From: Papillibacter cinnamivorans DSM 12816
GTDB lineage: Bacteria; Bacillota; Clostridia; Oscillospirales; Oscillospiraceae
Assembly: GCF_900176335.1 (NCBI RefSeq)
Contig: NZ_FWXW01000002.1
Location: 1 to 64,000, forward strand
DNA: 64,000 bases
Reading direction: 5' to 3'
The translations under genes and the position numbers were made by a program. The notes beneath the pieces are model-generated. The model saw only the letters and a program-made list of their open reading frames with translations, was not told where the DNA came from and did not search any database. Position 1 is the stretch's first letter. The number at the start of each line of letters is the position of its first letter. This document shows, one piece after another, positions 1 through 6,731 of this stretch.

Positions 1-3
1 TTT

Positions 4-200
4 GGCATCGTTTGCGGTTCCGTCCGAAGGGCGGGAGCAAACCGCGTCGTCAGCTAGGTATAATAGCCGATTTGCGGCTATTATACCACAAACGCGAAGC
101 GCTTCGTGGTATACGGCATCGTTTGCGGTTTCGCCCGAAGGGCGGGAGCAAGCCGCGCCATTGAGCCCGGTATAATGGCTGCTTTGCGGTCATTATACCA
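4..200. repeat. Tandem hairpin-bearing repeat, two copies
   Basis: Two imperfect direct copies (4-88 and 115-200, period about 111 bp). Each has a first stem (GCGGTT...AACCGC in copy 1, GCGGTTT...AGCCGC in copy 2) enclosing a CGYCC-GAA-GGGCGG helix, then a second long stem that starts GGTATAAT and ends ATTATACC. Copy 1's second stem is a perfect 13-bp inverted repeat (57-69 with 75-87); in copy 2 the differences are mostly G-T wobbles, so the fold is kept. A further short palindrome CGAAGCGCTTCG lies between the copies. The array may begin before the window. There is no coding evidence. It lies about 110 bp before the DUF421 gene. Confidence 0.75.
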
Positions 201-312
201 GAAAAAAGATAAAAAAGTCTATTCTTTTCTCACCCCGCACCGGCTTCCCGGCAGGATGGATAAACTCTTCCGCGAAGGCAATACTGAATAAAAAAGGAGG
301 TGCCTTCGCTCC

Positions 313-993
313 ATGGCAATCGCTTTCACCCGCTCGGTGGTCCTGTATCTGCTCATCGTCATGGGCCTTCGCTTTATGGGCAAGCGGCAGATCGGGGAAC
401 TGGAGCTCAGTGAGCTGGTGCTCGCCCTTTTGATTGCCGACCTGGCCGCCGTTCCCATGCAGGACTTCGGGATTCCGCTTCTCAATGGGCTCATCCCCAT
501 CTTCACCCTTCTGGCCCTTACTATGGTGATCTCCGTCCTGTCCATGAAAAGCGTCCGGATCCGCTCCTTTGTCTTTGGAAAACCCAGTATTCTGGTGGAA
601 AAAGGCCGCCTTATCCGGGAAGAGATGCGAAAAAACCGGGTCACCATCGACGAGCTCTGCGAAGAACTCCGCCTCCAGGGCGTCACCGATCTTTCCACCA
701 TTCAGTATGCCATTCTGGAAACCAACGGCAAGCTCTCCGTCCTGCTCTTTCCCTCGAAGAAACCCGCTTCGGCGGAGCTGCAGAACTTAAAGCCCGAGGA
801 CCCCGGCCTTCCCGTGATCATCATCAACGACGGGCGCCTCCTGCGCAACAATATGCAGCTGCGCGCCCTGGATAAGAACTGGCTGGACGACAGGCTCCTG
901 CAGTACGGGGTATCCTCGGTGGACGACGTTTTTCTGCTTTCTGTGGATGAGTCCGGCGGAACCTACTTTATCGGGAAGGAGCCCAAACCGTGA
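313..993 (+). CDS. DUF421 / YetF-family membrane protein
   Basis: This 226-residue protein has an N-terminal block of three hydrophobic segments (about residues 7-25, 33-50 and 56-76) followed by a soluble alpha/beta region (about 85-226). This is the layout of the DUF421 (YetF/YcaP) family; the early GLRFMGKRQIGEL stretch is a typical family signature. The exact role is unknown; family members in spore-formers are membrane proteins, some tied to sporulation or envelope function. The ATG is preceded by an AAGGAGG site. The stop overlaps the GTG start of a DUF4363 gene (GTGA overlap), a pairing common in Clostridia that suggests a two-protein membrane unit. Confidence 0.88.
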   Translation: MAIAFTRSVVLYLLIVMGLRFMGKRQIGELELSELVLALLIADLAAVPMQDFGIPLLNGLIPIFTLLALTMVISVLSMKSVRIRSFVFGKPSILVEKGRLIREEMRKNRVTIDELCEELRLQGVTDLSTIQYAILETNGKLSVLLFPSKKPASAELQNLKPEDPGLPVIIINDGRLLRNNMQLRALDKNWLDDRLLQYGVSSVDDVFLLSVDESGGTYFIGKEPKP

Positions 994-1409
994 AATATCT
1001 TATGATAGCCCTGGCCCTCCTCGCCGCGATCTTCGCCTCCGTCATGGCAAACGCCTCCTATATCTCCGTGAAAACCGGGGAAATCACGGCCCTTTTAGAG
1101 GAAGCGGACCGCCGCGCCGACTCCGGAGACTGGACCGGGGCGGAGGATCTGACAAAAAAGGCGCATGAAGAGTGGACCTCTCTGGGAGACTACCTCCGGA
1201 TTGTGCTGAGGCATGACCAGGTGGATGAAGCCGACCGCTCCTTTTCGGAGGTGCTGGGCTTCATCGAATGTCAGGAGGCCGCGGAATACTGTGCCACCAA
1301 CGACTCCCTCGTCACGCACCTGAAGCAGATGAACGACATGGAGCAGCTGAGCCTCAGCAATTTTCTTTCCATCCCTTGTCTGCCAGCAGCTTGTTCAGCT
1401 CCGTCATGA
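990..1409 (+). CDS. DUF4363 family protein
   Basis: A 139-residue protein with one N-terminal hydrophobic anchor (about residues 3-22) and a helical extracytoplasmic region. The anchor followed by a charged helix with [18 protein letters not shown] fits DUF4363, a family often encoded directly after DUF421. Function is unknown. The GTG start overlaps the upstream TGA, so the two are translationally coupled. Its last 18 or so codons overlap the 3' end of the convergent nrdR gene; the Cys/Pro-rich tail after about residue 124 looks unlike the rest and may be a read-through past the ancestral end. Confidence in the family is moderate. Confidence 0.75.
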   Translation: MKYLMIALALLAAIFASVMANASYISVKTGEITALLEEADRRADSGDWTGAEDLTKKAHEEWTSLGDYLRIVLRHDQVDEADRSFSEVLGFIECQEAAEYCATNDSLVTHLKQMNDMEQLSLSNFLSIPCLPAACSAPS

Positions 1410-1827
1410 AAGTGTTGATATCCTTGAATTGGCGGTAAACCGAGGCAAAGCGCACATAGGCCACCTCGTCCACCCGTTTGAGCTTCTCCATCACCATCTC
1501 GCCGATCTTGGCCGTGCTGACCTCCCGTTCCAGGGAGTTTTGCAGGGTCTGCTCGATTTCGTCGGTCATCCGTTCCATCTCCGCCAGGGGAACCGGCCGC
1601 TTTTCGCAGGCCCGCAGGATGCCGTTTAAGAGCTTTCTCCGGTCGAAGCTCTGGCGGCTTCCGTCCTTTTTGATCACCATGATGGGGAGACTTTCCACCG
1701 TCTCGTAGGTGGTAAACCGCTTCTGGCAGGAAAGGCACTCCCGGCGCCGCCGGATGCTGGTTCCCTCCTCCGCCGGGCGGGAATCCACAACCTTGCTCTC
1801 CGGATGGGAACAGTAAGGACATCTCAT
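1354..1827 (-). CDS. nrdR: Transcriptional repressor NrdR
   Basis: A 157-residue protein with the NrdR architecture: a zinc ribbon with Cys3, Cys6, Cys31 and Cys34, followed by an ATP-cone domain (about residues 49-139). NrdR binds ATP/dATP and represses ribonucleotide reductase genes at NrdR boxes. Length matches the family (about 150-160). The RBS is GGAAGG shortly before the ATG. It is encoded alone, convergent with DUF4363. Upstream sequence holds an extended -10 and a candidate NrdR box, so autoregulation is plausible. Identity is certain; the target nrd genes are outside the window. Confidence 0.97.
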   Translation of the reverse strand: MRCPYCSHPESKVVDSRPAEEGTSIRRRRECLSCQKRFTTYETVESLPIMVIKKDGSRQSFDRRKLLNGILRACEKRPVPLAEMERMTDEIEQTLQNSLEREVSTAKIGEMVMEKLKRVDEVAYVRFASVYRQFKDINTFMTELNKLLADKGWKENC

Positions 1828-1915
1828 AGGAACCTTCCTCTCTTGTGGTTTTTCATCGTTGCCGACAGTCGGGCCGTTGAGGCATAGTATCGTTTACTTG
1901 TGCCTTATGTTTGAT

Positions 1916-1945
1916 AGTATAGCATACAAACACCATATATTGTTA
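1916..1945 (-). promoter_or_regulatory. nrdR promoter with candidate NrdR box
   Basis: On the minus strand an extended -10 (TGC TATACT; plus-strand 1916-1923) sits about 90 bp before the nrdR ATG. Just upstream, 1930-1945 reads ACACCATATATTGTTA on the plus strand, close to the NrdR-box consensus acaCwATATwTwGtgt. Position next to the -10 suits repression. A second box, usual for NrdR, was not convincingly found. Confidence 0.5.
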
Positions 1946-1971
1946 TGTTCAAATATAAAATTTCATAATAA

Positions 1972-2242
1972 CGCTCCCCGGCAGCGCAGCTGCCGGGGAG
2001 CACAGCTTATCGAAAAAGTCTTTCCGTCCTTTTCGCCACCGGCGAAAAGCTTTTGCGGATTTCGCGTTGCGTTCCGTGACCGAAATCCGCAAAAGATATA
2101 ATTTCAATGCCTTGCGGGAATTCACTTCTCGCAAGGCATACTTTGCGCGCCTTCGGGAAGGCGCGGTCCATCCACCTGTTCCCGTCGGAAAACAGAGTTT
2201 TCCGACGGGATTCGCTCCCCGGCAGCGCAGCTGCCGGGGAGC
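1972..2242. repeat. Chain-of-hairpins repeat, copy A
   Basis: A 271-bp element bracketed by two identical 30-bp palindromes (1972-2001 and 2213-2242; core GGCAGCGCAGCTGCC). Inside are five successive inverted repeats: 2029-2037/2041-2049, 2050-2064/2081-2095, 2107-2116/2130-2139, 2146-2153/2158-2165 and 2181-2192/2198-2209. The interior is clearly homologous to 12809-13019, but the outer palindromes differ in sequence from those of that copy. It lies between nrdR and the coat-protein genes. No conserved reading frame was found, so it is a structured repeat or non-coding RNA-like element. Confidence 0.85.
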
Positions 2243-2256
2243 GTTTGCTCTCTTTT

Positions 2257-2532
2257 TTATGCGGTGGTCTGCTGGTTGCTGAACTTCTGGTACGCCTGGC
2301 TGATCTTCTGGGCTTGCGCCTGCTCGGGATTATACCATCCGCGGCTCTGGGCGGCGTTGAACAAGTCGCTCTGGATCTTGTGTTCTTCGTTCAGAATGTT
2401 CAGGAAAGCATCCCGCAAAGAGGTGCTTACGCACTCGTTTGCAAAGGTGTCGTAGGTGCTGCAGATCTGCTTCTGGCTGGAGAGAAAATCGTCGATTCTC
2501 TCCTGGTCGCTCATGGCTTTCATCTGATCCAT
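2257..2532 (-). CDS. Spore coat protein, CotF-like
   Basis: A 91-residue helical protein. The pattern QKQICSTYDTFANEC..SLRDAFLNILNEEHKIQ resembles the CotF/ferritin-like spore coat family, which forms a small helical bundle in the coat of endospores. The C-terminus is Gln-rich (PEQAQAQKISQAYQKFSNQQ), typical of coat proteins. It lies 9 bp downstream of a second CotF-like gene, so the two form one operon. A GGAGGA RBS precedes the ATG. No metal-binding ferritin motif is apparent. Confidence 0.8.
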   Translation of the reverse strand: MDQMKAMSDQERIDDFLSSQKQICSTYDTFANECVSTSLRDAFLNILNEEHKIQSDLFNAAQSRGWYNPEQAQAQKISQAYQKFSNQQTTA

Positions 2533-2541
2533 TCCGTCCTC

Positions 2542-2727
2542 CTACTGTAAAAATTTGATAAGGTTGTTGAAATGCTGCTGATGCCGGTTGGAGATGTCCT
2601 GGAAACTGGTTTTAAGAGCGCTGTCCGTACACTCGTTGGCCACGGTCTGGTATTTCTTGATCAAAACCTTCTCGTGGTTGAGCTGATCTTCCAGCGCCAT
2701 GAGTTCTTTTGCGGTTAGGTTGGGCAT
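2542..2727 (-). CDS. Small CotF-like spore coat protein
   Basis: A 61-residue helical protein containing DQLNHEKVLIKKYQTVANEC and the downstream SFQDISNRHQQHFNNL, i.e. the same two-helix pattern as its operon partner. Short CotF-family proteins of this size are common in Clostridia and are expected in the forespore or coat late in sporulation. An AAGGAGTGG RBS precedes the ATG. Expression from a mother-cell sigma factor is likely but no specific promoter was identified. Confidence 0.78.
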   Translation of the reverse strand: MPNLTAKELMALEDQLNHEKVLIKKYQTVANECTDSALKTSFQDISNRHQQHFNNLIKFLQ

Positions 2728-2785
2728 CGTACCACTCCTTTTTATGAATTGTCACTGGTAGTATTGCCCTGCCCTCCCCGATTAT

Positions 2786-3379
2786 TCACAAAACCGGCAG
2801 ACCTTCCGGATTAAATTTGTAAACCGCGTAACTTTTGCCGTCGATTCCCGCGATGCGCGCAAAACAGAAGGCGGGCATCAGGGGAAAGGGCCGCGCGGTC
2901 TGGAAGGGAAATGCCAGGAGCCTGTATCCCTCTTCGGTCTTCGTAAGAGCTCCCTGGGCGCCCGCCGCCGCGGCCGCCAGGATCGGATCCTTTAAAAACC
3001 GTTCCGGATTCCGCACCGGCTGCCAGCCGGAACCAGCCGGCTTTTCCTGCGGCGGCTGAGGCGGCGGGGGAACCGGGTTTTTTTCGCTCCGTCTTTCGGA
3101 AAAAGGAACGCTGAGAAAGGCTTCCCCCGAGGTGATCTGGGAGACTCCGGCTCTTCCCATCTCGTCCCGGCTGAAGCTCCGGCGAACCATGAGCCTGCCC
3201 TTTTCCGGCGCCATGGCCCCCAGATTCAGTCTTCCTCCGGGCCCCACCGCCGCAGCCCGGTAGATTCCCGCTCCGTCGTCCGGACATTCGGCTTCGAATA
3301 CCGTGCGAAGTCCCTCTTCCCGCACCCGCAGGCTTCCCCGCTCCGTCCCGTTGATCAGCAGCGGATATCTCTCTGCCAC
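2786..3379 (-). CDS. Conserved protein of unknown function
   Basis: I chose the GTG at 3379 because a GGAGGG site lies just upstream; this gives 197 residues. The longer frame to 3502 is Arg/Gly-rich and unconvincing. The N-terminal part (YPLLINGTERGSLRVREEG) and the middle section read as beta-rich domains; residues about 117-130 form a proline-rich linker. No signal peptide or membrane segment is visible, so it is probably cytoplasmic. I do not recognise the family. It is followed by about 60 bp to the coat-protein genes and preceded by a terminator of the next upstream gene, so it is probably its own unit. Confidence 0.6.
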   Translation of the reverse strand: MAERYPLLINGTERGSLRVREEGLRTVFEAECPDDGAGIYRAAAVGPGGRLNLGAMAPEKGRLMVRRSFSRDEMGRAGVSQITSGEAFLSVPFSERRSEKNPVPPPPQPPQEKPAGSGWQPVRNPERFLKDPILAAAAAGAQGALTKTEEGYRLLAFPFQTARPFPLMPAFCFARIAGIDGKSYAVYKFNPEGLPVL

Positions 3380-3500
3380 GGCGGCTCCCTCCTTCCCTTT
3401 TCCCCGACGGATGTCCCTTTCCGCCGGTCCTAAACCCCACTCCCCCGGCCCCGTCTTCGCTCCGCTTGTTTTTTCAGGGCGCGCAATGCCGTGTCGGCAC

Positions 3501-3536
3501 AAAAGACCGCCCGTACATATTGTTATGCACGGGCGG
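3501..3536 (-). terminator. Rho-independent terminator
   Basis: On the minus strand CCGCCCGT and ACGGGCGG form an 8-bp GC stem (3507-3514 with 3529-3536) followed by TCTTTT. It ends the transcript of the gene at 3576-4130. Confidence 0.75.
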
Positions 3537-3575
3537 CCGGATTCATGTCCCTCGGATAAAATTGCCTGGGGTGGA

Positions 3576-4130
3576 TTACTTCACGGTGTACGTTCCCCGC
3601 ACCAGCACCTTCACCGCTGCGGTGGCCTTGATGCCGCGGTTTTCAATGGTGGCCATGTACAGGTGGTTCTTCACCAGAGACGCGCCGTTGTTGAGAGTGC
3701 TGCCGTCGGTCATGTCGATGAGACCGGGGGAACTGGATGCCACGCATGCCGCGGTCCCCACCCGGAGCATGATCTCCGTTCCGATGGTCCCGGTAAGGGT
3801 CTGCCCGCTGTTGAGCGAAACCACGGCGTATGTACTGCTTGTCCCCGGTGTCTGCCCGCCCGTCTGCACGGCTGCGATTTTGGTATCCATCTGCTGTGTG
3901 AAGGCGTTGATCTGTTCCGTTAATGCCGAGGTCAGAAGGGTGTTGTTGGAAGTGATCTTGGCGTCCGTCTGCTGCAGGATGCCGGGCGTCAGCGTGTCGG
4001 TGAGATAGCTCAGGGTAATGAGGGGATCGGTCTGGCTCCCCGACTCCGCGGCCAGCACGCCAAAACCGGCGAGGGTGGCCACGACCAGCACTGCTGCCGC
4101 CGCCTTCAGCGGCCATTTCTTTCGTTTCAC
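3576..4130 (-). CDS. Secreted or membrane-anchored protein, unknown function
   Basis: The GTG at 4130 is preceded by GGAGG with 8-nt spacing and gives 184 residues beginning VKRKKWPLKAAAAVLVVATL, a signal or anchor segment. The exported part carries a helical stretch (about residues 35-85, Gln/Thr/Asn-rich, LTEQINAFTQQMDTKI) and a C-terminal beta-rich domain with repeated Val/Thr strands that includes VGTAACVASSSPGLIDMTDG. Similar short exported proteins occur in Oscillospiraceae, but I cannot name the family. It may act at the cell surface or in the spore. A terminator follows. Confidence 0.65.
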   Translation of the reverse strand: MKRKKWPLKAAAAVLVVATLAGFGVLAAESGSQTDPLITLSYLTDTLTPGILQQTDAKITSNNTLLTSALTEQINAFTQQMDTKIAAVQTGGQTPGTSSTYAVVSLNSGQTLTGTIGTEIMLRVGTAACVASSSPGLIDMTDGSTLNNGASLVKNHLYMATIENRGIKATAAVKVLVRGTYTVK

Positions 4131-4240
4131 AGCGGTATCCTCCGTATGATAGTTTGGTGGAACAGGAGGCGCCGGGCGAAAAGTCATACCCTTCTATGTA
4201 TTCCTTCCCACCCGGATATCCTTTCCTGTTATCGTTACTC

Positions 4241-4606
4241 TTAAGCCAATTGATTGTTCTGCAGCCCGAAGCTCACGGCAATCGCCGAGTCCACCTGCTG
4301 CATCAGCTCCTCGTCCAGCCTTCCCATCTTTTCCTTCAGGCGCCGTTTGTCCAGCGTGCGGATTTGCTCCAGCAGGACAACGGAATCCCTGGACAGCCCA
4401 TAAGCCTTTGCGGAAAGCTCGATGTGCGTTGGCAGCCTTGCCTTGTTGATCTGAGACGTAATGGCTGCGGCGATTACCGTCGGGCTGTGCCGGTTACCCG
4501 TATCGTTCTGCACGATGAGTACGGGCCGGATGCCGCCCTGTTCGCTGCCGATGACGGGGCTGAGGTCGGCATAATAGATATCGCCTCTTTTTACGCTGTT
4601 ATCCAC
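4241..4606 (-). CDS. ndoA: MazF/EndoA-type mRNA interferase
   Basis: The core [19 protein letters not shown] followed by [12 protein letters not shown] is the signature of the PemK/MazF family and is very close to Bacillus EndoA (NdoA), a ribonuclease that cleaves single-stranded mRNA. Possible starts are GTG at 4606 (121 residues; GGAG 10 nt upstream) or GTG at 4615; the usual length is about 116. In Bacillus the antitoxin gene lies between alr and ndoA. Here the 173-bp gap to alr contains no antitoxin-like frame, only a long inverted repeat. It therefore appears to be an orphan toxin; an antitoxin elsewhere cannot be excluded. Confidence 0.92.
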   Translation of the reverse strand: MDNSVKRGDIYYADLSPVIGSEQGGIRPVLIVQNDTGNRHSPTVIAAAITSQINKARLPTHIELSAKAYGLSRDSVVLLEQIRTLDKRRLKEKMGRLDEELMQQVDSAIAVSFGLQNNQLA

Positions 4607-4686
4607 AAACTTCACACTCCGCCGGAAAAAAGTGTCCCTCCTGCGGCATCTCCGCAGCCAGGTCACTATAATTCTCCCACGCGGCA

Positions 4687-4721
4687 GTGAAATTTATACT
4701 TCACCGGGGATATAAATTCAC
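4687..4721. promoter_or_regulatory. Inverted repeat in ndoA leader
   Basis: GTGAAATTTATA (4687-4698) and TATAAATTCAC (4711-4721) are complementary apart from one bulged base and are separated by 12 bp. It lies between the alr stop and ndoA and is AT-rich amid GC-rich DNA, so it could be an operator or an RNA hairpin controlling ndoA. No T-run follows on the minus strand, so it is not a simple terminator. Confidence 0.5.
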
Positions 4722-4779
4722 GGCCTGCCCGGCCTGCATCCTCCTAACGCATTGTATGCGCCGGACTCCGCTTTTGCTC

Positions 4780-5949
4780 TTAGGCTCTCGCCGGCAGAAC
4801 CGCACACCGCTCCCCTTCCCGGAAAAACAGCCTCGGCACCCGCTTGGAAATCCCGCACAGCAGCTCGTAGGCGATGGTTCCCGAAAGCTCCGCCGCCCGG
4901 GACACCGGAAGGTGCTCCCCGAAAATCTCCACCTCGTCGCCGGGTCTTGCCTCGGGAATGTCCGTCACGTCCAGCATGGTCATGTCCATGCAGACCCTGC
5001 CCCGGATTCTCGCCGGCTTCCCCCTCAGCAGCACATCGTACTGGTTGGAAAGGCTCCGGGGCAGCCCGTCGGCGTACCCCGCGGACATGACGGCGATCCG
5101 GCTCTTCTTTTCCGTCCGGAAGGTCCTGCCGTAACTGACGGTGATGCCGCCGGGAAGTTCCTTGATTTCGCTCACCACGGTCTTAAGTGTCATCACCGGG
5201 CGCAGCCCCGCCCCGCATCCCGCCTTTTCGCAGGGGGAAACCCCGTAGAGCAGAATACCGGGCCTTGCCATATCCAGATGGGTCCAAGGATAGTGTAGCA
5301 CGGCGCCGCTGTTGGCGCAATGGCAAATGGAAAAGGTAACGGCGTACTTCTCCCGGAGCATGTCCCTGAGACGGACAAACCGGTCGAACTGCAGCCGGGT
5401 ATAATCCTCCTCGTTCTCGTCGTCGGAAGCCGCGAAGTGGGTGAACAGCCCCTCCGGCAGAAGACCCGGGAGCTTTGCGATATGGGCCGCCTCCCAGGCC
5501 GCTCCGTCAAGGCTGCCCTCGTCGCATACAAGGCCCAGGCGGGACATTCCGGTGTCCGCCTTGATGTGTACCCGGAGCCTCTTTCCCAGCTGCTCCGCCG
5601 CCCGGGAAAAGGCCTCCCCCGTCTCCGTTTCATAGATGGTCTGGGTGATATCGTAATCCAGCAGATCCTCCAGGCACTCCACGGGGGTGTAGCCCAGAAT
5701 CAGGATGGGGAGACGGATGGAGGCATACCGCAGCTGCATGGCCTCCTCGATGTTGGAAACCGCCAGATAATCCGCCCCCAGCTCCTCCAGCAGCTTTGAA
5801 ATCTGGACCGCCCCGTGTCCGTATGCGTCCGCCTTCACGACGCCCATAAAGCGGCATCCGGGCGCGAGCATTTTCCGGATGGCGCCGTAATTGTAAGCTG
5901 TGTTGTCAAGGGAAATCTCCGCCCAGGTCCTCCTCAGTATGTCCTTCAA
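4780..5949 (-). CDS. alr: Alanine racemase
   Basis: This 389-residue protein is a PLP-dependent fold-III enzyme interconverting L- and D-alanine for peptidoglycan. The PLP lysine is Lys39 in VVKADAYGHG; the second catalytic base is Tyr273 in the VSYGRTF motif; GYADGLPR and RVCMDMTMLDV are further family signatures. Length is normal (about 370-390). It follows the small lipoprotein gene by 17 bp and precedes ndoA, the order nnr-lipoprotein-alr-ndoA resembling the Bacillus acpS-nnr-lipoprotein-alr-ndoAI-ndoA region. Transcription probably begins at the nnr promoter. Confidence 0.97.
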   Translation of the reverse strand: MKDILRRTWAEISLDNTAYNYGAIRKMLAPGCRFMGVVKADAYGHGAVQISKLLEELGADYLAVSNIEEAMQLRYASIRLPILILGYTPVECLEDLLDYDITQTIYETETGEAFSRAAEQLGKRLRVHIKADTGMSRLGLVCDEGSLDGAAWEAAHIAKLPGLLPEGLFTHFAASDDENEEDYTRLQFDRFVRLRDMLREKYAVTFSICHCANSGAVLHYPWTHLDMARPGILLYGVSPCEKAGCGAGLRPVMTLKTVVSEIKELPGGITVSYGRTFRTEKKSRIAVMSAGYADGLPRSLSNQYDVLLRGKPARIRGRVCMDMTMLDVTDIPEARPGDEVEIFGEHLPVSRAAELSGTIAYELLCGISKRVPRLFFREGERCAVLPARA

Positions 5950-5966
5950 GCCCTTCTACTTCCTTT

Positions 5967-6545
5967 TCATGTAAACTCAAATTCCGTCACCTCGCAGCGG
6001 ATCACCGTGAAATCCTCCACGGAGGTCTCCGCCTGCAGGGGAATATAACTCTCTTCGTCGAACCACGCGCTGTGGACGATGGGATCGCCGTCGGAGCTCT
6101 CGGTTTCAAATGTAATACGCAGGGTCTTGGTTTTCCCCAGGGTCTCCGCTCCCTCCTCCGTGGCCGCCCATTCCTTCCAGGCCCGCACCATGGCGGGAAG
6201 CGCGTCCATGGGGGTCAGCCCGTCTCCCGACAGGCGCCCGGTTTCGAGGCTCGCCCCGTCGTAGATGAGCTCCAGCCCGTCCTCCCGCACCACGGCCTGG
6301 ATTCCCGCGATGAGCTCGGGTTCCAGCACCTCGATCTGGCCGTCTCCGTCCTTCACGTAGGTGTACCGCAGGGTGTATTCGTAAACCCGTTCCCCATAGT
6401 CGGCCGTGACCTTTGCAGTCATTACGAAGCCTTCGGCCCCGGTATACGTCTCCCGTACCTGCCGCGTCTTCTCCCCCGGGCTCCCGCCGGTACATCCGGA
6501 GGCAAACAGCAGGATCATCATCAGTGCACAGATCCGCCTGCGCAC
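5967..6545 (-). CDS. Small lipoprotein (LolA/germination-type)
   Basis: A 192-residue lipoprotein with signal peptide and lipobox FASGC (lipidated Cys18). The mature part is beta-rich with alternating strands (YEYTLRYTYVKDGDGQIEVL; GLELIYDGASLETG), reminiscent of the LolA-like lipoproteins encoded between nnr and alr in Bacillus (YdcC type). It should be anchored on the outer face of the membrane. Function is unknown. It starts only 28 bp downstream of the 159-bp repeat that separates it from nnr, so the repeat lies inside the presumed operon. Confidence 0.75.
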   Translation of the reverse strand: MRRRICALMMILLFASGCTGGSPGEKTRQVRETYTGAEGFVMTAKVTADYGERVYEYTLRYTYVKDGDGQIEVLEPELIAGIQAVVREDGLELIYDGASLETGRLSGDGLTPMDALPAMVRAWKEWAATEEGAETLGKTKTLRITFETESSDGDPIVHSAWFDEESYIPLQAETSVEDFTVIRCEVTEFEFT

Positions 6546-6572
6546 GCTTCACCACATCCCTGTTTTGTTTTC

Positions 6573-6731
6573 ATACTGATATGGGATGGAAACGATGAAA
6601 ATAAAAATCGAGTATGTTTTTCGTCCCGCAAGGCAGACGACGCCGGCGGGCTCTATGCCCGCCAAGGAGGATAACGACGCGGGGCGGAAAACAGGCCGAT
6701 TTTTATCATTGGATTCATCGCATATCAGTAT
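6573..6731. repeat. 159-bp terminal-inverted-repeat element, copy 1
   Basis: This element begins ATACTGATATG and ends CATATCAGTAT; its two arms (about 35 bp each) are complementary, ending internally in AAAAATCG/CGATTTTT. The core holds a nested stem (CCCGC with GCGGG) enclosing a GGCGGGC-TCTAT-GCCCGCC hairpin. Copy 2 at 55721-55879 is about 93 percent identical and copy 3 at 42437-42595 is divergent; all are exactly 159 bp. The last base forms part of the nnr stop codon. It looks like a MITE or a structured mobile RNA; it encodes no protein. Confidence 0.88.

Noticed and set aside
4607-4779. Small antitoxin gene before ndoA
   Set aside because: The only RBS-linked start on the minus strand ends after six codons; no ribbon-helix-helix frame exists.
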